This document shows positions 19,320-28,188 of a DNA stretch of 64,000 nt, piece by piece (the stretch's first letter is position 1; each line of letters opens with the position of its first letter). The translations under genes and the position numbers were made by a program. The DNA comes from Cupriavidus campinensis (GTDB lineage: Bacteria > Pseudomonadota > Gammaproteobacteria > Burkholderiales > Burkholderiaceae): NCBI RefSeq assembly GCF_905397395.1, contig NZ_CAJPVH010000015.1:1-64000 (forward strand). The letters run 5' to 3'. The notes below the pieces were generated by a model, which made no database searches, was not told the origin of the DNA, and worked only from the letters and a program-made list of their open reading frames with translations.

Positions 19320-19359
19320 GACGCGCCTCCCAGAACAACCGAACGCCAAGCGACAGAAC

Positions 19360-20634
19360 ATGAAGATTCACATCCAGGGTGGCCGCCTGATCGACCCGGC
19401 CGCGAACCTCGACGCCGAGCAGGACCTGTTTATCGCCGCCGGCAAGGTCGTCGGCGTAGGCCGCGCGCCGGCCGACTTCAACGCCAACAAGACGATCGAC
19501 GCCCGCGGGTTGATCGTCTGCCCGGGGCTGGTGGACCTCTCTGCGCGGCTGCGCGAGCCCGGTTATGAATACAAGGCGACGCTGGAATCCGAAGTGGCCG
19601 CCGCCACCGCCGGCGGCGTGACCAGCCTGGTCTGCCCGCCCGACACCGACCCGGTGCTGGACGAGCCGGGCCTCGTAGAAATGCTGAAGTTCCGCGCCCG
19701 CACGCTCAACCAGACCCACGTCTACCCGCTGGGCGCGCTGACGCTGGGCCTCAAGGGCGAGATCCTGACCGAGATGGGCCAGCTGACCGAGGCCGGCTGC
19801 GTCGGCTTCAGCCAGGCCGAGATGCCGATCCGCAATACCCAGGTGCTGCTGCGCGCGATGCAGTACGCGCAGACCTTCGGCTACACGGTGTGGCTGCGCC
19901 CCGAGGACCCGTTCCTCGGCGGCGGGGTGGCGGCAAGTGGCGCGGTGGCGTCGCGGCTGGGCCTCTCGGGCGTGTCGGTGATCGCCGAGACCGTGCGCCT
20001 GCATACGATCTTCGAACTGATGCGCACCACGGGCGCGCGCGTGCACCTGTGCCGGCTGTCGTCGGCTGCCGGCCTGGAACTGGTGCGGCAGGCGCGCAAG
20101 GAAGGGCTGAGGGTGTCGTGCGACGTCAACATGCATCATGTGGCGCTGACCGACATGGACATCGGCTTCTTCAATAGCCAGATGCGCTTCTCGCCGCCGC
20201 TGCGCAGCGCGCGGGACCGGGATGCCATCATCGCCGCGCTGGCCGATGGCACCATCGACGCGCTGTGCTCGGATCACACCCCGGTGGACGACGACGAGAA
20301 GCTGCTGCCATTCGACGAGGCTTCGCCCGGTGCCACCGGCCTGGAACTGCTGCTGCCGCTGACGCTGCGCTGGGCCAACGAGCACAAGGTGCCGCTGGTG
20401 AAGGCGCTGGCGCGCATCACGAGCGAGCCGGCCCGCGTGATCGGCCTTGGTGCCGGCACGCTGGCCACCGGCAGCGCGGCCGATGTCTGCGTGTTCGACC
20501 CGAAACAGGTGTGGAAGGTGGAGCGTAGCGCGCTGAAGAGCCAGGGCAAGAACTCGCCGTGGCTCGGCTACGAGATGGAAGGGCGCGTGCGCATGACACT
20601 GGTTGGTGGCCAGATCGTGCACGAAGCGCGCTGA
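19360..20634 (+). CDS. pyrC': Dihydroorotase-like protein PyrC' (probably noncatalytic, partner of PyrB)
   Basis: The 424-residue protein belongs to the dihydroorotase/amidohydrolase family (LIDPAANLD, GLVDL at 57-61, SDHTPVDDDEK). The first metal-binding motif, normally DLHVHLREPG, reads DLSARLREPG, so both histidines (positions 61 and 63) are replaced by Ser and Arg. WLRPEDPF also replaces a later His-containing segment. Known counterparts in Pseudomonas are inactive and hold aspartate carbamoyltransferase in a dodecamer, and the position directly after pyrB supports that role. An active pyrC should then exist elsewhere in the genome. Confidence 0.9.
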   Translation: MKIHIQGGRLIDPAANLDAEQDLFIAAGKVVGVGRAPADFNANKTIDARGLIVCPGLVDLSARLREPGYEYKATLESEVAAATAGGVTSLVCPPDTDPVLDEPGLVEMLKFRARTLNQTHVYPLGALTLGLKGEILTEMGQLTEAGCVGFSQAEMPIRNTQVLLRAMQYAQTFGYTVWLRPEDPFLGGGVAASGAVASRLGLSGVSVIAETVRLHTIFELMRTTGARVHLCRLSSAAGLELVRQARKEGLRVSCDVNMHHVALTDMDIGFFNSQMRFSPPLRSARDRDAIIAALADGTIDALCSDHTPVDDDEKLLPFDEASPGATGLELLLPLTLRWANEHKVPLVKALARITSEPARVIGLGAGTLATGSAADVCVFDPKQVWKVERSALKSQGKNSPWLGYEMEGRVRMTLVGGQIVHEAR

Positions 20635-20679
20635 TCTGCGCGGATCTTCGTCGATCACTATCATCTGAGAGCCCCTGCG

Positions 20680-21495
20680 ATGATCTGGTTACGCAAGACG
20701 CGGCTGATCCTGCTGATGCTGCGCGGCATGCTGATCTGCGCCACGGTGTTCCCGTGGGCCAGCGTGGCGATGCGCGAGCGGCTGATCCGCAACTGGTCGC
20801 GCAAGCTGCTGAAGCTGTGCGGCGTGGAGGTGGAAGTGCAGGGCCTGGCGCCCGGCCAGGCCGCGCCGCGTGGCGCGATGATGGTGGCGAATCACATTTC
20901 CTGGCTCGATATCTATGTGATTCATAGCTGGCATCCGGCGCGCTTCGTGGCGAAGTCCGAGATCCGGAGCTGGCCGGTCGTTGGCTGGCTATGCGAGAAG
21001 ACCGGCACGATCTTCATCGAGCGTGGACGCAAACGCGACGCGCACCGGGTGCTCCATCACATCACCGAGGTGATGCGCGATGGTGACTTGGTGTGCGTGT
21101 TCCCGGAGGGGACGACGACGGATGGGACGGAGGTGCTGCCGTTCCATGCGAATTTGATGCAGGCGCCGGTTTCGGGCGGGTTGCCGGTGCAGCCTGTGGG
21201 GCTGCGGTATCTGGACGCGGCCACCGGCGAGCCGACGGCGGCGCCGGCGTATATCGGCGATTTGTCCCTGCTGGACTCGCTCGACATGATATTGCGGTCG
21301 CCGCCGATCAAGGCGCGGCTGACGCTTGGGCCGCAGCTGATGGCGCAGTCGGCCAGCCGGCGGGAGTTGGCGGAGTCTGCGCGGGAAGTGGTTGTTCACC
21401 TCGCACAGGGGACGCCGGAGGCTGCCGTCGCCGTGGCTGACCGGCTTCACCAGCCCGCGCCGGCACTGGCGCCGGTGTCCGCTGCCATGAACTGA
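20680..21495 (+). CDS. plsC: 1-acyl-sn-glycerol-3-phosphate acyltransferase (lysophosphatidate acyltransferase)
   Basis: The protein acylates lysophosphatidic acid to phosphatidic acid at the inner membrane. It has 271 residues, an N-terminal hydrophobic helix, the catalytic NHISWLD (H72-x4-D77), the EKTGTIFIERG block and the FPEGTTTDG substrate motif. It is 45 bases downstream of pyrC' on the same strand and may be the last gene of that operon. Convergent apaH follows. Confidence 0.93.
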   Translation: MIWLRKTRLILLMLRGMLICATVFPWASVAMRERLIRNWSRKLLKLCGVEVEVQGLAPGQAAPRGAMMVANHISWLDIYVIHSWHPARFVAKSEIRSWPVVGWLCEKTGTIFIERGRKRDAHRVLHHITEVMRDGDLVCVFPEGTTTDGTEVLPFHANLMQAPVSGGLPVQPVGLRYLDAATGEPTAAPAYIGDLSLLDSLDMILRSPPIKARLTLGPQLMAQSASRRELAESAREVVVHLAQGTPEAAVAVADRLHQPAPALAPVSAAMN

Positions 21496-21507
21496 GGTTC
21501 ACGGCTT

Positions 21508-21523
21508 CCCCGCTGGCGCGGGG
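21508..21523. other. Short GC hairpin between convergent plsC and apaH
   Basis: CCCCGC (21508-21513) pairs with GCGGGG (21518-21523) around a TGGC loop, in the 37-base space between the two stop codons. There is no T-tract on either side, so its role as a terminator is uncertain. Confidence 0.35.
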
Positions 21524-21532
21524 CTGACGGAC

Positions 21533-22381
21533 TCAGGCGAGCGGATCAGAATACTGCGGGCAATCGACCTGGACGATGGTCCGGTCCGCCGGATCGGATG
21601 CGAGTCGGGCGGCCGTCAGCTTGCCACCCCAGACACAACCGGTATCGAGCGCCATGAGGTTGGGCCGCGTCACCAGTCCGAGCGTGGACCAGTGGCCGCA
21701 GACCACGGTGACATCGGCGGTACGGCGGCCGGGCACATCGAACCAGGGCATGACGCCGTTTGGCGCGCCGCCCGGACCTTCCTTGGTTTTCAGATCCATG
21801 ACCCCGTCCGCGGAACAGAAGCGGAGACGGGTGAGGGCGTTCACGACCACGCGATGGCGGTGGATGCCGGTCAGGTCGTCTTGCCAGCGGTCCGCGGCGT
21901 TGCCGAAGACATTGCCGAGGAAGTCTTGCCAGTTGGGGCCTTGCAGTTCCGCTTCCACTTCGCGCGCGAGATCGACGACCTGTGTCGCGGTCCATTGCGG
22001 CAGGACGCCCGCGTGGACGATCAGGAAGTCATTCTCCAGGATCGCCAGCGGCTGATGGCGCAGCCATATGAGTAAGTCATCACAATCGGGGGCGGCGAGG
22101 ATGTCGTCCAAGGTGTCCGATTTGCTCTTCTTGCGCACCCCGGCAGCGACGGCAAGCAGATGGATGTCGTGGTTGCCCAGCACGGTCTGGGCGCGTGGGG
22201 CCATGTCCCGGACCATCCGAAGGGTTTGGAGCGAGGCGGGGCCCCGGTTGACGAGGTCACCGACGAAGCGGAGGGAAGCCGTCGACGGAAGTTTGGCGAG
22301 GAGAGGGGGCAGGGACGGTGCGCAGCCTTGGAGGTCGCCAATGGCGAACGAGGTGTCTGTGGGTGCTGGATTAACAGGCAT
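21533..22381 (-). CDS. apaH: Bis(5'-nucleosyl)-tetraphosphatase, symmetrical
   Basis: ApaH hydrolyses Ap4A to two ADP and can remove Np4 caps from RNA. The 282-residue protein shows metallophosphatase motifs GDLQGC (Asp16), [20 protein letters not shown] and a late CGHWS. Length matches the family. It faces the rfb operon with 259 bases between the starts. Confidence 0.95.
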   Translation of the reverse strand: MPVNPAPTDTSFAIGDLQGCAPSLPPLLAKLPSTASLRFVGDLVNRGPASLQTLRMVRDMAPRAQTVLGNHDIHLLAVAAGVRKKSKSDTLDDILAAPDCDDLLIWLRHQPLAILENDFLIVHAGVLPQWTATQVVDLAREVEAELQGPNWQDFLGNVFGNAADRWQDDLTGIHRHRVVVNALTRLRFCSADGVMDLKTKEGPGGAPNGVMPWFDVPGRRTADVTVVCGHWSTLGLVTRPNLMALDTGCVWGGKLTAARLASDPADRTIVQVDCPQYSDPLA

Positions 22382-22640
22382 CGAGAATTTGCCACATTTG
22401 GGAGGGGTGGGCGCAAAGTGCCAGAATAAGCATTCTTTTGTCGACCCATAATCGATTTGATCGAAGGTTACAAGACGCTACAAAAAGTTGGGTATCACAC
22501 CAAGGATGCAGGTCACGGTCAGCTAGAATAGCGCCACTTCCGAGAGGACTAGAAAAAGACCGCTATCCCCCACTGGATCTGGCGGACAACCGACGTTGTC
22601 GGGAACTCGAAACATATCGAATGGGTAAGGGAGCAAGGTT
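22382..22640. other. Divergent intergenic region apaH/rfbB
   Basis: This must hold the promoters for apaH and the rhamnose operon. A TAGAAT -10-like box on the plus strand lies at 22524-22529, about 110 bases before rfbB, without a clear -35. ATCGAT-TTG-ATCGA near 22452-22465 is a partial inverted repeat. No JUMPstart/ops element was seen. Confidence 0.3.
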
Positions 22641-23705
22641 TTGTCGCATATTCTTGTCACCGGCGGTGCTGGGTTCATCGGGGCCAATTTTGTGCTCGAC
22701 TGGCTTGCGCAGCCGAACGCGGACGGTGTTGTCAACGTCGACAAGCTGACGTATGCCGGGAACCTCAAGACGCTCGCATCGTTGAAGGATGACAGCCGCC
22801 ATGTCTTTTCGCAGACCGATATTTGCGACCGAGCGGCTCTGGACCGTCTGCTCACCCAATACAGGCCACGTGCCGTCGTGCATTTCGCGGCGGAATCCCA
22901 TGTCGACCGGTCCATTCACGGCCCGGCTGAGTTCATTCAGACAAATATCGTCGGTACCTTCACACTACTGGAAGCCGTGCGCGGCTACTGGAGTGGCCTG
23001 GACGATCCGGCAAAGGGCGCGTTCCGATTCCTTCACGTCTCCACGGACGAGGTGTTTGGCTCGCTCGGCCCTGCGGATCCGCAGTTCTCGGAGGCCACTG
23101 CCTATTCGCCGAACAGTCCGTACTCCGCGTCGAAGGCCGCGTCGGACCATCTGGTGCGTGCCTACCACCATACCTACGGCCTGCCGGTCCTGACGACGAA
23201 TTGCTCCAACAACTACGGCCCCTATCACTTCCCCGAGAAGCTGATCCCGCTGATGATCACCAACGCGCTCACGGGCAAGGAGTTGCCAATTTATGGTGAT
23301 GGCCGGAACGTGCGCGACTGGTTGTACGTACGCGACCATTGCAGCGCCATTCGCGAAGTGCTGGCGCGTGGCCGAGTGTGCGAAACCTATAACGTTGGCG
23401 GCTGGAACGAGAAGACCAATCTCGACGTCGTGCATACGCTGTGCGACCTGCTCGACGAGCTCAAGCCGAAGGCTTTGGGGTCGTATCGCGACCAAGTTGC
23501 GTTCGTGAAGGACCGCCCCGGCCACGATCGACGCTACGCCATCGACGCGCGCAAGCTCGAGCGCGAACTCGGCTGGAAGCCAGTCGAGACCTTCGAGACG
23601 GGGCTGCGCAAGACGGTTCAGTGGTATCTCGATAACCAGGAGTGGGTGCAGGACGTGATGTCGGGCGAATACCGGAACTGGGTGGCGAAGCAATATGCAG
23701 CGTAA
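22641..23705 (+). CDS. rfbB: dTDP-glucose 4,6-dehydratase
   Basis: RfbB converts dTDP-glucose to dTDP-4-keto-6-deoxyglucose, the second step of dTDP-L-rhamnose synthesis. The 354-residue short-chain dehydrogenase has the NAD loop [31 protein letters not shown] and the catalytic YSASK. The start is a TTG at 22641, directly before the conserved SHILVTGG; no ATG precedes the domain in frame at a useful distance. It overlaps rfbD by 11 bases. Gene order is rfbB-D-A-C. Confidence 0.96.
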   Translation: MSHILVTGGAGFIGANFVLDWLAQPNADGVVNVDKLTYAGNLKTLASLKDDSRHVFSQTDICDRAALDRLLTQYRPRAVVHFAAESHVDRSIHGPAEFIQTNIVGTFTLLEAVRGYWSGLDDPAKGAFRFLHVSTDEVFGSLGPADPQFSEATAYSPNSPYSASKAASDHLVRAYHHTYGLPVLTTNCSNNYGPYHFPEKLIPLMITNALTGKELPIYGDGRNVRDWLYVRDHCSAIREVLARGRVCETYNVGGWNEKTNLDVVHTLCDLLDELKPKALGSYRDQVAFVKDRPGHDRRYAIDARKLERELGWKPVETFETGLRKTVQWYLDNQEWVQDVMSGEYRNWVAKQYAA

Positions 23706-24612
23706 GCCCGGCGGTATCCCCACGATTCTTGTAACAGGAAGCAACGGCCAAGTCGGTTTTGAATTGCGACGCAGCCTAGCGACGCTGGGCCAAGTGTTGG
23801 CCTTGGATCGGGGGGGGTGTGATCTGTCGAACCCTGATGCGATTCGCGGAGTGGTTCGCCGTGTACGTCCCGACGTGATTGTGAATCCCGCCGCCTACAC
23901 TGCTGTGGACAAGGCGGAAAGCGAAGCGGCGCTGGCGTTCGCCATCAACGGCGCGGCGCCGGGTGTGCTGGCGGAAGAAGCCCGTGCGTTGGGCAGCCTG
24001 CTCGTGCACTACTCCACAGACTATGTGTTCGCCGGTATCGGCCACGCACCCTATACCGAGGCAGATGCCGTCGGTCCGCTGTCCGTCTATGGCAAGAGCA
24101 AGCTCGCGGGCGAGCAGGCGATCGAAACAGCGGGGGCGGCGGCTATCGTGCTGCGTACGTGTTGGGTGGCAGGCGCGCATGGCGGCAACTTCGCAAAGAC
24201 GATGCTCAAGCTCGGGCGCGAACGCGACAGTCTGCGCGTGGTGGCTGACCAGTACGGCGCGCCGACCACGGCGGCGCTGATTGCCGACGTGACCGCGCAT
24301 ATTGTCGACCGCGCCTGGCTGCATAGTGACCGTGAAGCGTTTCCCGCTGGCGTTTATCACCTCGCAGCATCCGGGGAAACATCCTGGCATGGCTATGCAG
24401 TGGAAGTCCTGCGTTATGCGAAGAGCAAGGGCGTGGCACTGAAGGTGGATCCGGATGCCATCGAGGCGATCCCTGCCTCGGCCTATCCTCTGCCCGCGCC
24501 GCGCCCGGCCAATTCGCGGCTGGACACGCGCAAGCTCCGCGATACTTTTGACATCAATCTTCCGGAATGGCAGCAAGGCGTACGGCACTTGCTGGACCAG
24601 ATTCTCTCCTGA
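23695..24612 (+). CDS. rfbD: dTDP-4-dehydrorhamnose reductase
   Basis: RfbD reduces dTDP-4-keto-L-rhamnose to dTDP-L-rhamnose, the last step. The 305-residue protein shows [10 protein letters not shown] (NADPH loop), the [17 protein letters not shown] region, STDYVF and the YGKSKLAGE catalytic Tyr/Lys. It starts inside the rfbB 3' end and rfbA begins 8 bases after its stop. Confidence 0.95.
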   Translation: MQRKPGGIPTILVTGSNGQVGFELRRSLATLGQVLALDRGGCDLSNPDAIRGVVRRVRPDVIVNPAAYTAVDKAESEAALAFAINGAAPGVLAEEARALGSLLVHYSTDYVFAGIGHAPYTEADAVGPLSVYGKSKLAGEQAIETAGAAAIVLRTCWVAGAHGGNFAKTMLKLGRERDSLRVVADQYGAPTTAALIADVTAHIVDRAWLHSDREAFPAGVYHLAASGETSWHGYAVEVLRYAKSKGVALKVDPDAIEAIPASAYPLPAPRPANSRLDTRKLRDTFDINLPEWQQGVRHLLDQILS

Positions 24613-24620
24613 TACCGCAC

Positions 24621-25499
24621 ATGCATAAAGGCATCATCCTGGCCGGCGGCTCCGGTACCCGGCTTTATCCGATTACTCGTTCGGTGTCGAAGCAGCTCCT
24701 GCCTGTTTACGACAAGCCGATGATCTACTATCCGCTGTCCACGCTCATGCTGGCAGGGATTCGTGACATCCTCGTCATCTCCACGCCGGAAGATACGCCG
24801 CGATTCGCAGAGATGCTCGGTGACGGCAGCAGTTGGGGCATCAACTTGTCCTATGCGGTGCAGCCATCACCGGATGGGCTCGCACAGGCGTTCATTATTG
24901 GCCGCGACTTTGTCGGCCATGATCCGTCAGCCCTGATACTTGGCGACAATATTTTCTTTGGCCACGATCTCGCTCGGCAGTTGCAGAGCGCGGCAACGCA
25001 GGAGCGTGGCGCTACGGTTTTTGCTTACCACGTGCATGATCCAGAGCGGTATGGCGTCATCGAATTCGACGACGATTTCCGCGCCGTGTCGCTCGAGGAA
25101 AAGCCCAAGATGGCGCGTTCGAACTACGCCGTGACCGGACTCTATTTTTACGATAACCAGGTTTGCGACATTGCCGCGGATATCAAGCCGTCAGCGCGTG
25201 GTGAACTGGAAATCACGGACGTGAACAAGCACTATTTGGCGAGGGGCGAGCTCAATGTGGAAATCATGGGGCGGGGCTATGCCTGGCTCGATACTGGCAC
25301 GCATGATTCGCTGCTGGAGGCGGCGAGTTTCATCGCCACGCTGCAGAAGCGCCAGGGTTTGATGGTGGCCTGCCCTGAAGAGATTGCGTATCGCAGCAAA
25401 TGGATCAGTGCCGAGCAAGTGGAAGCGCTGGCCAGGCCGCTGTCCAAGAATGGTTATGGGCAATACTTGCGCCAGATTGTTGCGGAGGCGATCAAGTGA
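24621..25499 (+). CDS. rfbA: Glucose-1-phosphate thymidylyltransferase
   Basis: RfbA makes dTDP-glucose from glucose-1-phosphate and dTTP, the first step of the pathway. The protein has 292 residues. The nucleotidyltransferase signature [16 protein letters not shown] is at 3-18, with [17 protein letters not shown] next and the LGDNIFFG metal site. The ATG at 24621 opens the conserved domain; an upstream in-frame ATG lies inside rfbD. Its TGA overlaps the rfbC GTG start. Confidence 0.96.
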   Translation: MHKGIILAGGSGTRLYPITRSVSKQLLPVYDKPMIYYPLSTLMLAGIRDILVISTPEDTPRFAEMLGDGSSWGINLSYAVQPSPDGLAQAFIIGRDFVGHDPSALILGDNIFFGHDLARQLQSAATQERGATVFAYHVHDPERYGVIEFDDDFRAVSLEEKPKMARSNYAVTGLYFYDNQVCDIAADIKPSARGELEITDVNKHYLARGELNVEIMGRGYAWLDTGTHDSLLEAASFIATLQKRQGLMVACPEEIAYRSKWISAEQVEALARPLSKNGYGQYLRQIVAEAIK

Positions 25500-26047
25500 G
25501 CCTCAACGTGATTCCGACCAGCCTGCCCGAAGTGCTCATTCTCGAACCCAGGGTGTTTGGCGACAGTCGTGGTTTCTTCTTCGAATCGTTCAATCAGAAG
25601 GCATTCGAAGTGGCGACGGGGTACCAGGGAATGTTTGTTCAGGACAACCACTCCCGCTCGGCGCGCAATGTGCTGCGTGGATTGCACTACCAGATCCAGC
25701 ATGCTCAGGGAAAGCTGATTCGTGTGGTATCGGGTGAGGTGTTCGATGTCGCCGTGGACATGCGTCGAAGCTCGCAAAATTTCGGGAAATGGGTCGGCGT
25801 GACCCTGTCGGCGGAAAATAAGCGCCAGCTTTGGGTTCCGGCGGGATTTGCGCATGGCTTCGTCGTGACGTCTGACGAAGCGGAGTTCCTATACAAAGTC
25901 ACGGACTATTGGCATCCGGAACATGAACGAAGCCTGATCTGGAACGATCCGGATGTCGGCATTGAGTGGCCAATCGACCGCAATCCTATTCTTGCCGCGA
26001 AGGACGCCGAAGGCAAGCGCCTGGTGGAGGCTGATCTGTTCGAGTAA
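25496..26047 (+). CDS. rfbC: dTDP-4-dehydrorhamnose 3,5-epimerase
   Basis: RfbC epimerises C3 and C5 of dTDP-4-keto-6-deoxyglucose. The 183-residue cupin-fold protein shows [16 protein letters not shown], the [19 protein letters not shown] catalytic region (His in RGLHYQ) and VPAGFAHGF. The start is GTG at 25496, overlapping the rfbA stop (GTGA) and preceded by GGAGG at good spacing. It completes a full dTDP-L-rhamnose set. Confidence 0.95.
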   Translation: MSLNVIPTSLPEVLILEPRVFGDSRGFFFESFNQKAFEVATGYQGMFVQDNHSRSARNVLRGLHYQIQHAQGKLIRVVSGEVFDVAVDMRRSSQNFGKWVGVTLSAENKRQLWVPAGFAHGFVVTSDEAEFLYKVTDYWHPEHERSLIWNDPDVGIEWPIDRNPILAAKDAEGKRLVEADLFE

Positions 26048-26131
26048 TGCATCGCTGTGATTGCTGCAAGAGCCAGGGCGGAATGATAGTTTCGCCAGTA
26101 GAACGATGACAATTGGCTCGGCAGTAATCAA

Positions 26132-26159
26132 TTGCAATAGCCAACAGTGGTGATATAAC
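26132..26159 (+). promoter_or_regulatory. Candidate promoter for the WecA-like gene
   Basis: TTGCAA (26132-26137) and TATAAC (26154-26159) are 16 bases apart. Transcription would start near 26166, only a few bases before the ATG at 26169, which has no Shine-Dalgarno sequence. The TTGCAA lies in the 8-base palindrome ATTGCAAT, and TTGGCT/AGCCAA arms (26113-26118 and 26139-26144) flank it. Confidence 0.35.
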
Positions 26160-26168
26160 GCTTCCTAT

Positions 26169-27266
26169 ATGCTGACACTTTCGATTGCTTTTGTTCTCTC
26201 GTTTCTCTTTACGCTGTTGGTGATACGCTATTCGAGCGTGCATGCCCACATCACGGCGGACTGGGATCTGAACGGGGTCCAGAAATTTCATGCTCGTCCG
26301 GTTCCGCGGGTGGGCGGACTGGGCATCGCGCTCGCGCTGGTTGGGGTGAGTATCGCGCTGTTCTTTCTTCGCGACTCGAAGGCGCTCGGCTTCCCGTACC
26401 TCCTGTTGCTTTGCAGTGCCACGCCGGCATTCGCCGCTGGCTTTATCGAGGATCTGACCAAGCGCGTGAGCCCCCGCGAGCGACTCATTGCGACTATGAT
26501 TTCGGCGATCCTCGCGGCCTATCTACTCGATGCACGCATCGTGCGCATCGATGTCCATTATCTCGATATGGCTCTCGCGCTGCCGCTGCTGTCGGGCCTG
26601 ATCACGGTATTCGCGGTGGCTGGCGTTGCCAATGCCATTAACATCATCGACGGATTCAACGGTCTCGCCTCAATGGTGGCGATGCTCATGTTTGTGTCGC
26701 TGGCCTACGTGTCATTCCAGGTGAGCGATCCGCTTATCATCACGGTGGCCTTCGCGATGGTGGGGGCGATTCTCGGATTCTTTATCTGGAATTTCCCGGC
26801 TGGGCATATCTTCCTCGGCGATGGCGGCGCCTATCTCATCGGTTTTGTGCTCGCTGAGTGCGGGATATTGCTGGTCATGCGCAACCCGCAGGTGTCGGCC
26901 TGGTACCCCGTCTTGATGCTGATCTATCCGATCTTCGAGACCTTGTTCTCGATCTATCGTCGCCGCGTGCTGAAAGGCGTGCCGGCGGGATATCCGGACG
27001 GCGTCCACCTTCATACGCTGATCTATCAGCGCCTGATGCGGTGGGCCGTGGGTAGCAAGGACGAACGGAGCATGCTGCGCAGGAATTCGATGACTTCGCC
27101 CTATCTTTGGCTTCTGAGCCTGATGGCGGTGCTGCCGGCCACGTTGTTCTGGAATAACCGGATCGTCCTGCTGATTTTCATCGGTCTGTTCATTATTCTG
27201 TATGTATGGCTGTACTGGCGGATCGTCCGATTCCAGTCGCCGCGATGGATGATTATTAAGAGATAG
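26169..27266 (+). CDS. Undecaprenyl-phosphate sugar-1-phosphate transferase, WecA/WbpL-like
   Basis: This 365-residue polytopic protein (about 10-11 helices) is of the polyprenyl-phosphate HexNAc-1-phosphate transferase (PNPT) family with MraY and WecA. The cytoplasmic motifs are FIEDLTKRVSPRER, NAINIIDGFNGLASM and FLGDGGAYLIG, which bind Mg2+ and the UDP-sugar; a HIS-containing loop follows (PDGVHLHTL). It would start a repeat unit by loading a HexNAc-type sugar phosphate onto undecaprenyl phosphate; the exact sugar cannot be told. It is followed 3 bases later by a Wzz-like gene and lies 121 bases after rfbC. Confidence 0.9.
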   Translation: MLTLSIAFVLSFLFTLLVIRYSSVHAHITADWDLNGVQKFHARPVPRVGGLGIALALVGVSIALFFLRDSKALGFPYLLLLCSATPAFAAGFIEDLTKRVSPRERLIATMISAILAAYLLDARIVRIDVHYLDMALALPLLSGLITVFAVAGVANAINIIDGFNGLASMVAMLMFVSLAYVSFQVSDPLIITVAFAMVGAILGFFIWNFPAGHIFLGDGGAYLIGFVLAECGILLVMRNPQVSAWYPVLMLIYPIFETLFSIYRRRVLKGVPAGYPDGVHLHTLIYQRLMRWAVGSKDERSMLRRNSMTSPYLWLLSLMAVLPATLFWNNRIVLLIFIGLFIILYVWLYWRIVRFQSPRWMIIKR

Positions 27267-27269
27267 CTT

Positions 27270-28157
27270 ATGGAAATGAAATCTGTGCCTGCACCGAAAA
27301 GCGAGGAGGAGGGCATTGTTATCACGTTCGAGGATGTCATCCACTTCCTCAAGCGGCATGCCGCCAAGATCCTGGTCCTGAGTATGGTGGGACTGATCAT
27401 CGGTGTTGGCGCGACGTTCCTGGTTTCCCGGCAGTGGGAGGCAAAGGGCGTCCTGCAGATTGGCCAGGTGTCGAACGAGGGGCAAAATGCGCCGCTCGTC
27501 ACGCAGATCGAGCCGACCTTGCGCGCGCTCGAGCGGCTCAGGATTCCTCAGTTCACTGATGAAGTCTTGAGAGCGCTGGGTTTTTCGGTCGGGCTTGAAG
27601 AGCCTGCCGCCGCTGCACTGATTCGTCGCTCCTTGAAGTCCACGACGGTTGTTGGTACCGATCTCATCCAGTTCAGCGTGCGGGGCTATTCGCCGGAAGA
27701 GGCGAAACGCGCCGCCGAAGGCATTAGCGCAGAGATGATGCGCATCCACGCCGATCTTATGCGCCCCTCGCTGAGCCGATTGAATGCGGATCTGGCAGAG
27801 GTCCAGCAAGGTATCGCCAGGGAAGATAAGCGCCGGGAAATGCTGAACGAGCTCGTGCAAAGCCGTGGTCAGGCCGGGATTGCGTCGAAATTCTCGGAGA
27901 ATGTACTGCTTAGCGAGATGGTCAGCGAAAATGAGAAGGGACTGCGAACGCTACGCCTTCGCCAGAACTCGCTCGGGGAGCTGATGAGCAAGGAGCGTAC
28001 TTACAATACGCATTTGCTTGGGACGGTTGAAACCAGCCGGCGATCCGTCTTCCCAAGCAAGATTCTGTTTGGTCTCGCCGGCCTGGCGGCCGGTCTGGTG
28101 ATCAGCCTGCTGCTGGGCGTCGCGATTGACGCACGTCACCGCCTGATTCAGGCGTGA
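27270..28157 (+). CDS. Wzz-like chain-length determinant protein
   Basis: The protein has 295 residues with the polysaccharide co-polymerase layout: N-terminal helix at about 34-52 (ILVLSMVGLIIGVGATF), a periplasmic region with coiled-coil helices (about 160-235), and a C-terminal helix at about 266-284. No tyrosine kinase domain is attached, so it resembles PCP1-type Wzz, which sets chain length for a Wzy polymerase. The family proline-rich motif before the second helix is weak (VFPSKILFG). It ends 19 bases from the convergent methyltransferase gene. Confidence 0.8.
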   Translation: MEMKSVPAPKSEEEGIVITFEDVIHFLKRHAAKILVLSMVGLIIGVGATFLVSRQWEAKGVLQIGQVSNEGQNAPLVTQIEPTLRALERLRIPQFTDEVLRALGFSVGLEEPAAAALIRRSLKSTTVVGTDLIQFSVRGYSPEEAKRAAEGISAEMMRIHADLMRPSLSRLNADLAEVQQGIAREDKRREMLNELVQSRGQAGIASKFSENVLLSEMVSENEKGLRTLRLRQNSLGELMSKERTYNTHLLGTVETSRRSVFPSKILFGLAGLAAGLVISLLLGVAIDARHRLIQA

Positions 28158-28166
28158 GGCCATTCA

Positions 28167-28188
28167 CGGCGCGACATCAGTCGCGCCG
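28167..28188. other. Hairpin at the junction of the two convergent polysaccharide operons
   Basis: CGGCGCGA (28167-28174) pairs perfectly with TCGCGCCG (28181-28188) around a CATCAG loop. The stop codon of the minus-strand methyltransferase (28177-28179) lies in the loop. There is no T-tract, but the symmetric position suggests a bidirectional transcript end. Confidence 0.5.

Noticed and set aside
22524-22529. Strong promoter for rfbB at TAGAAT
   Set aside because: No recognisable -35 at 16-18 bases; listed only as a weak element in the intergenic entry.
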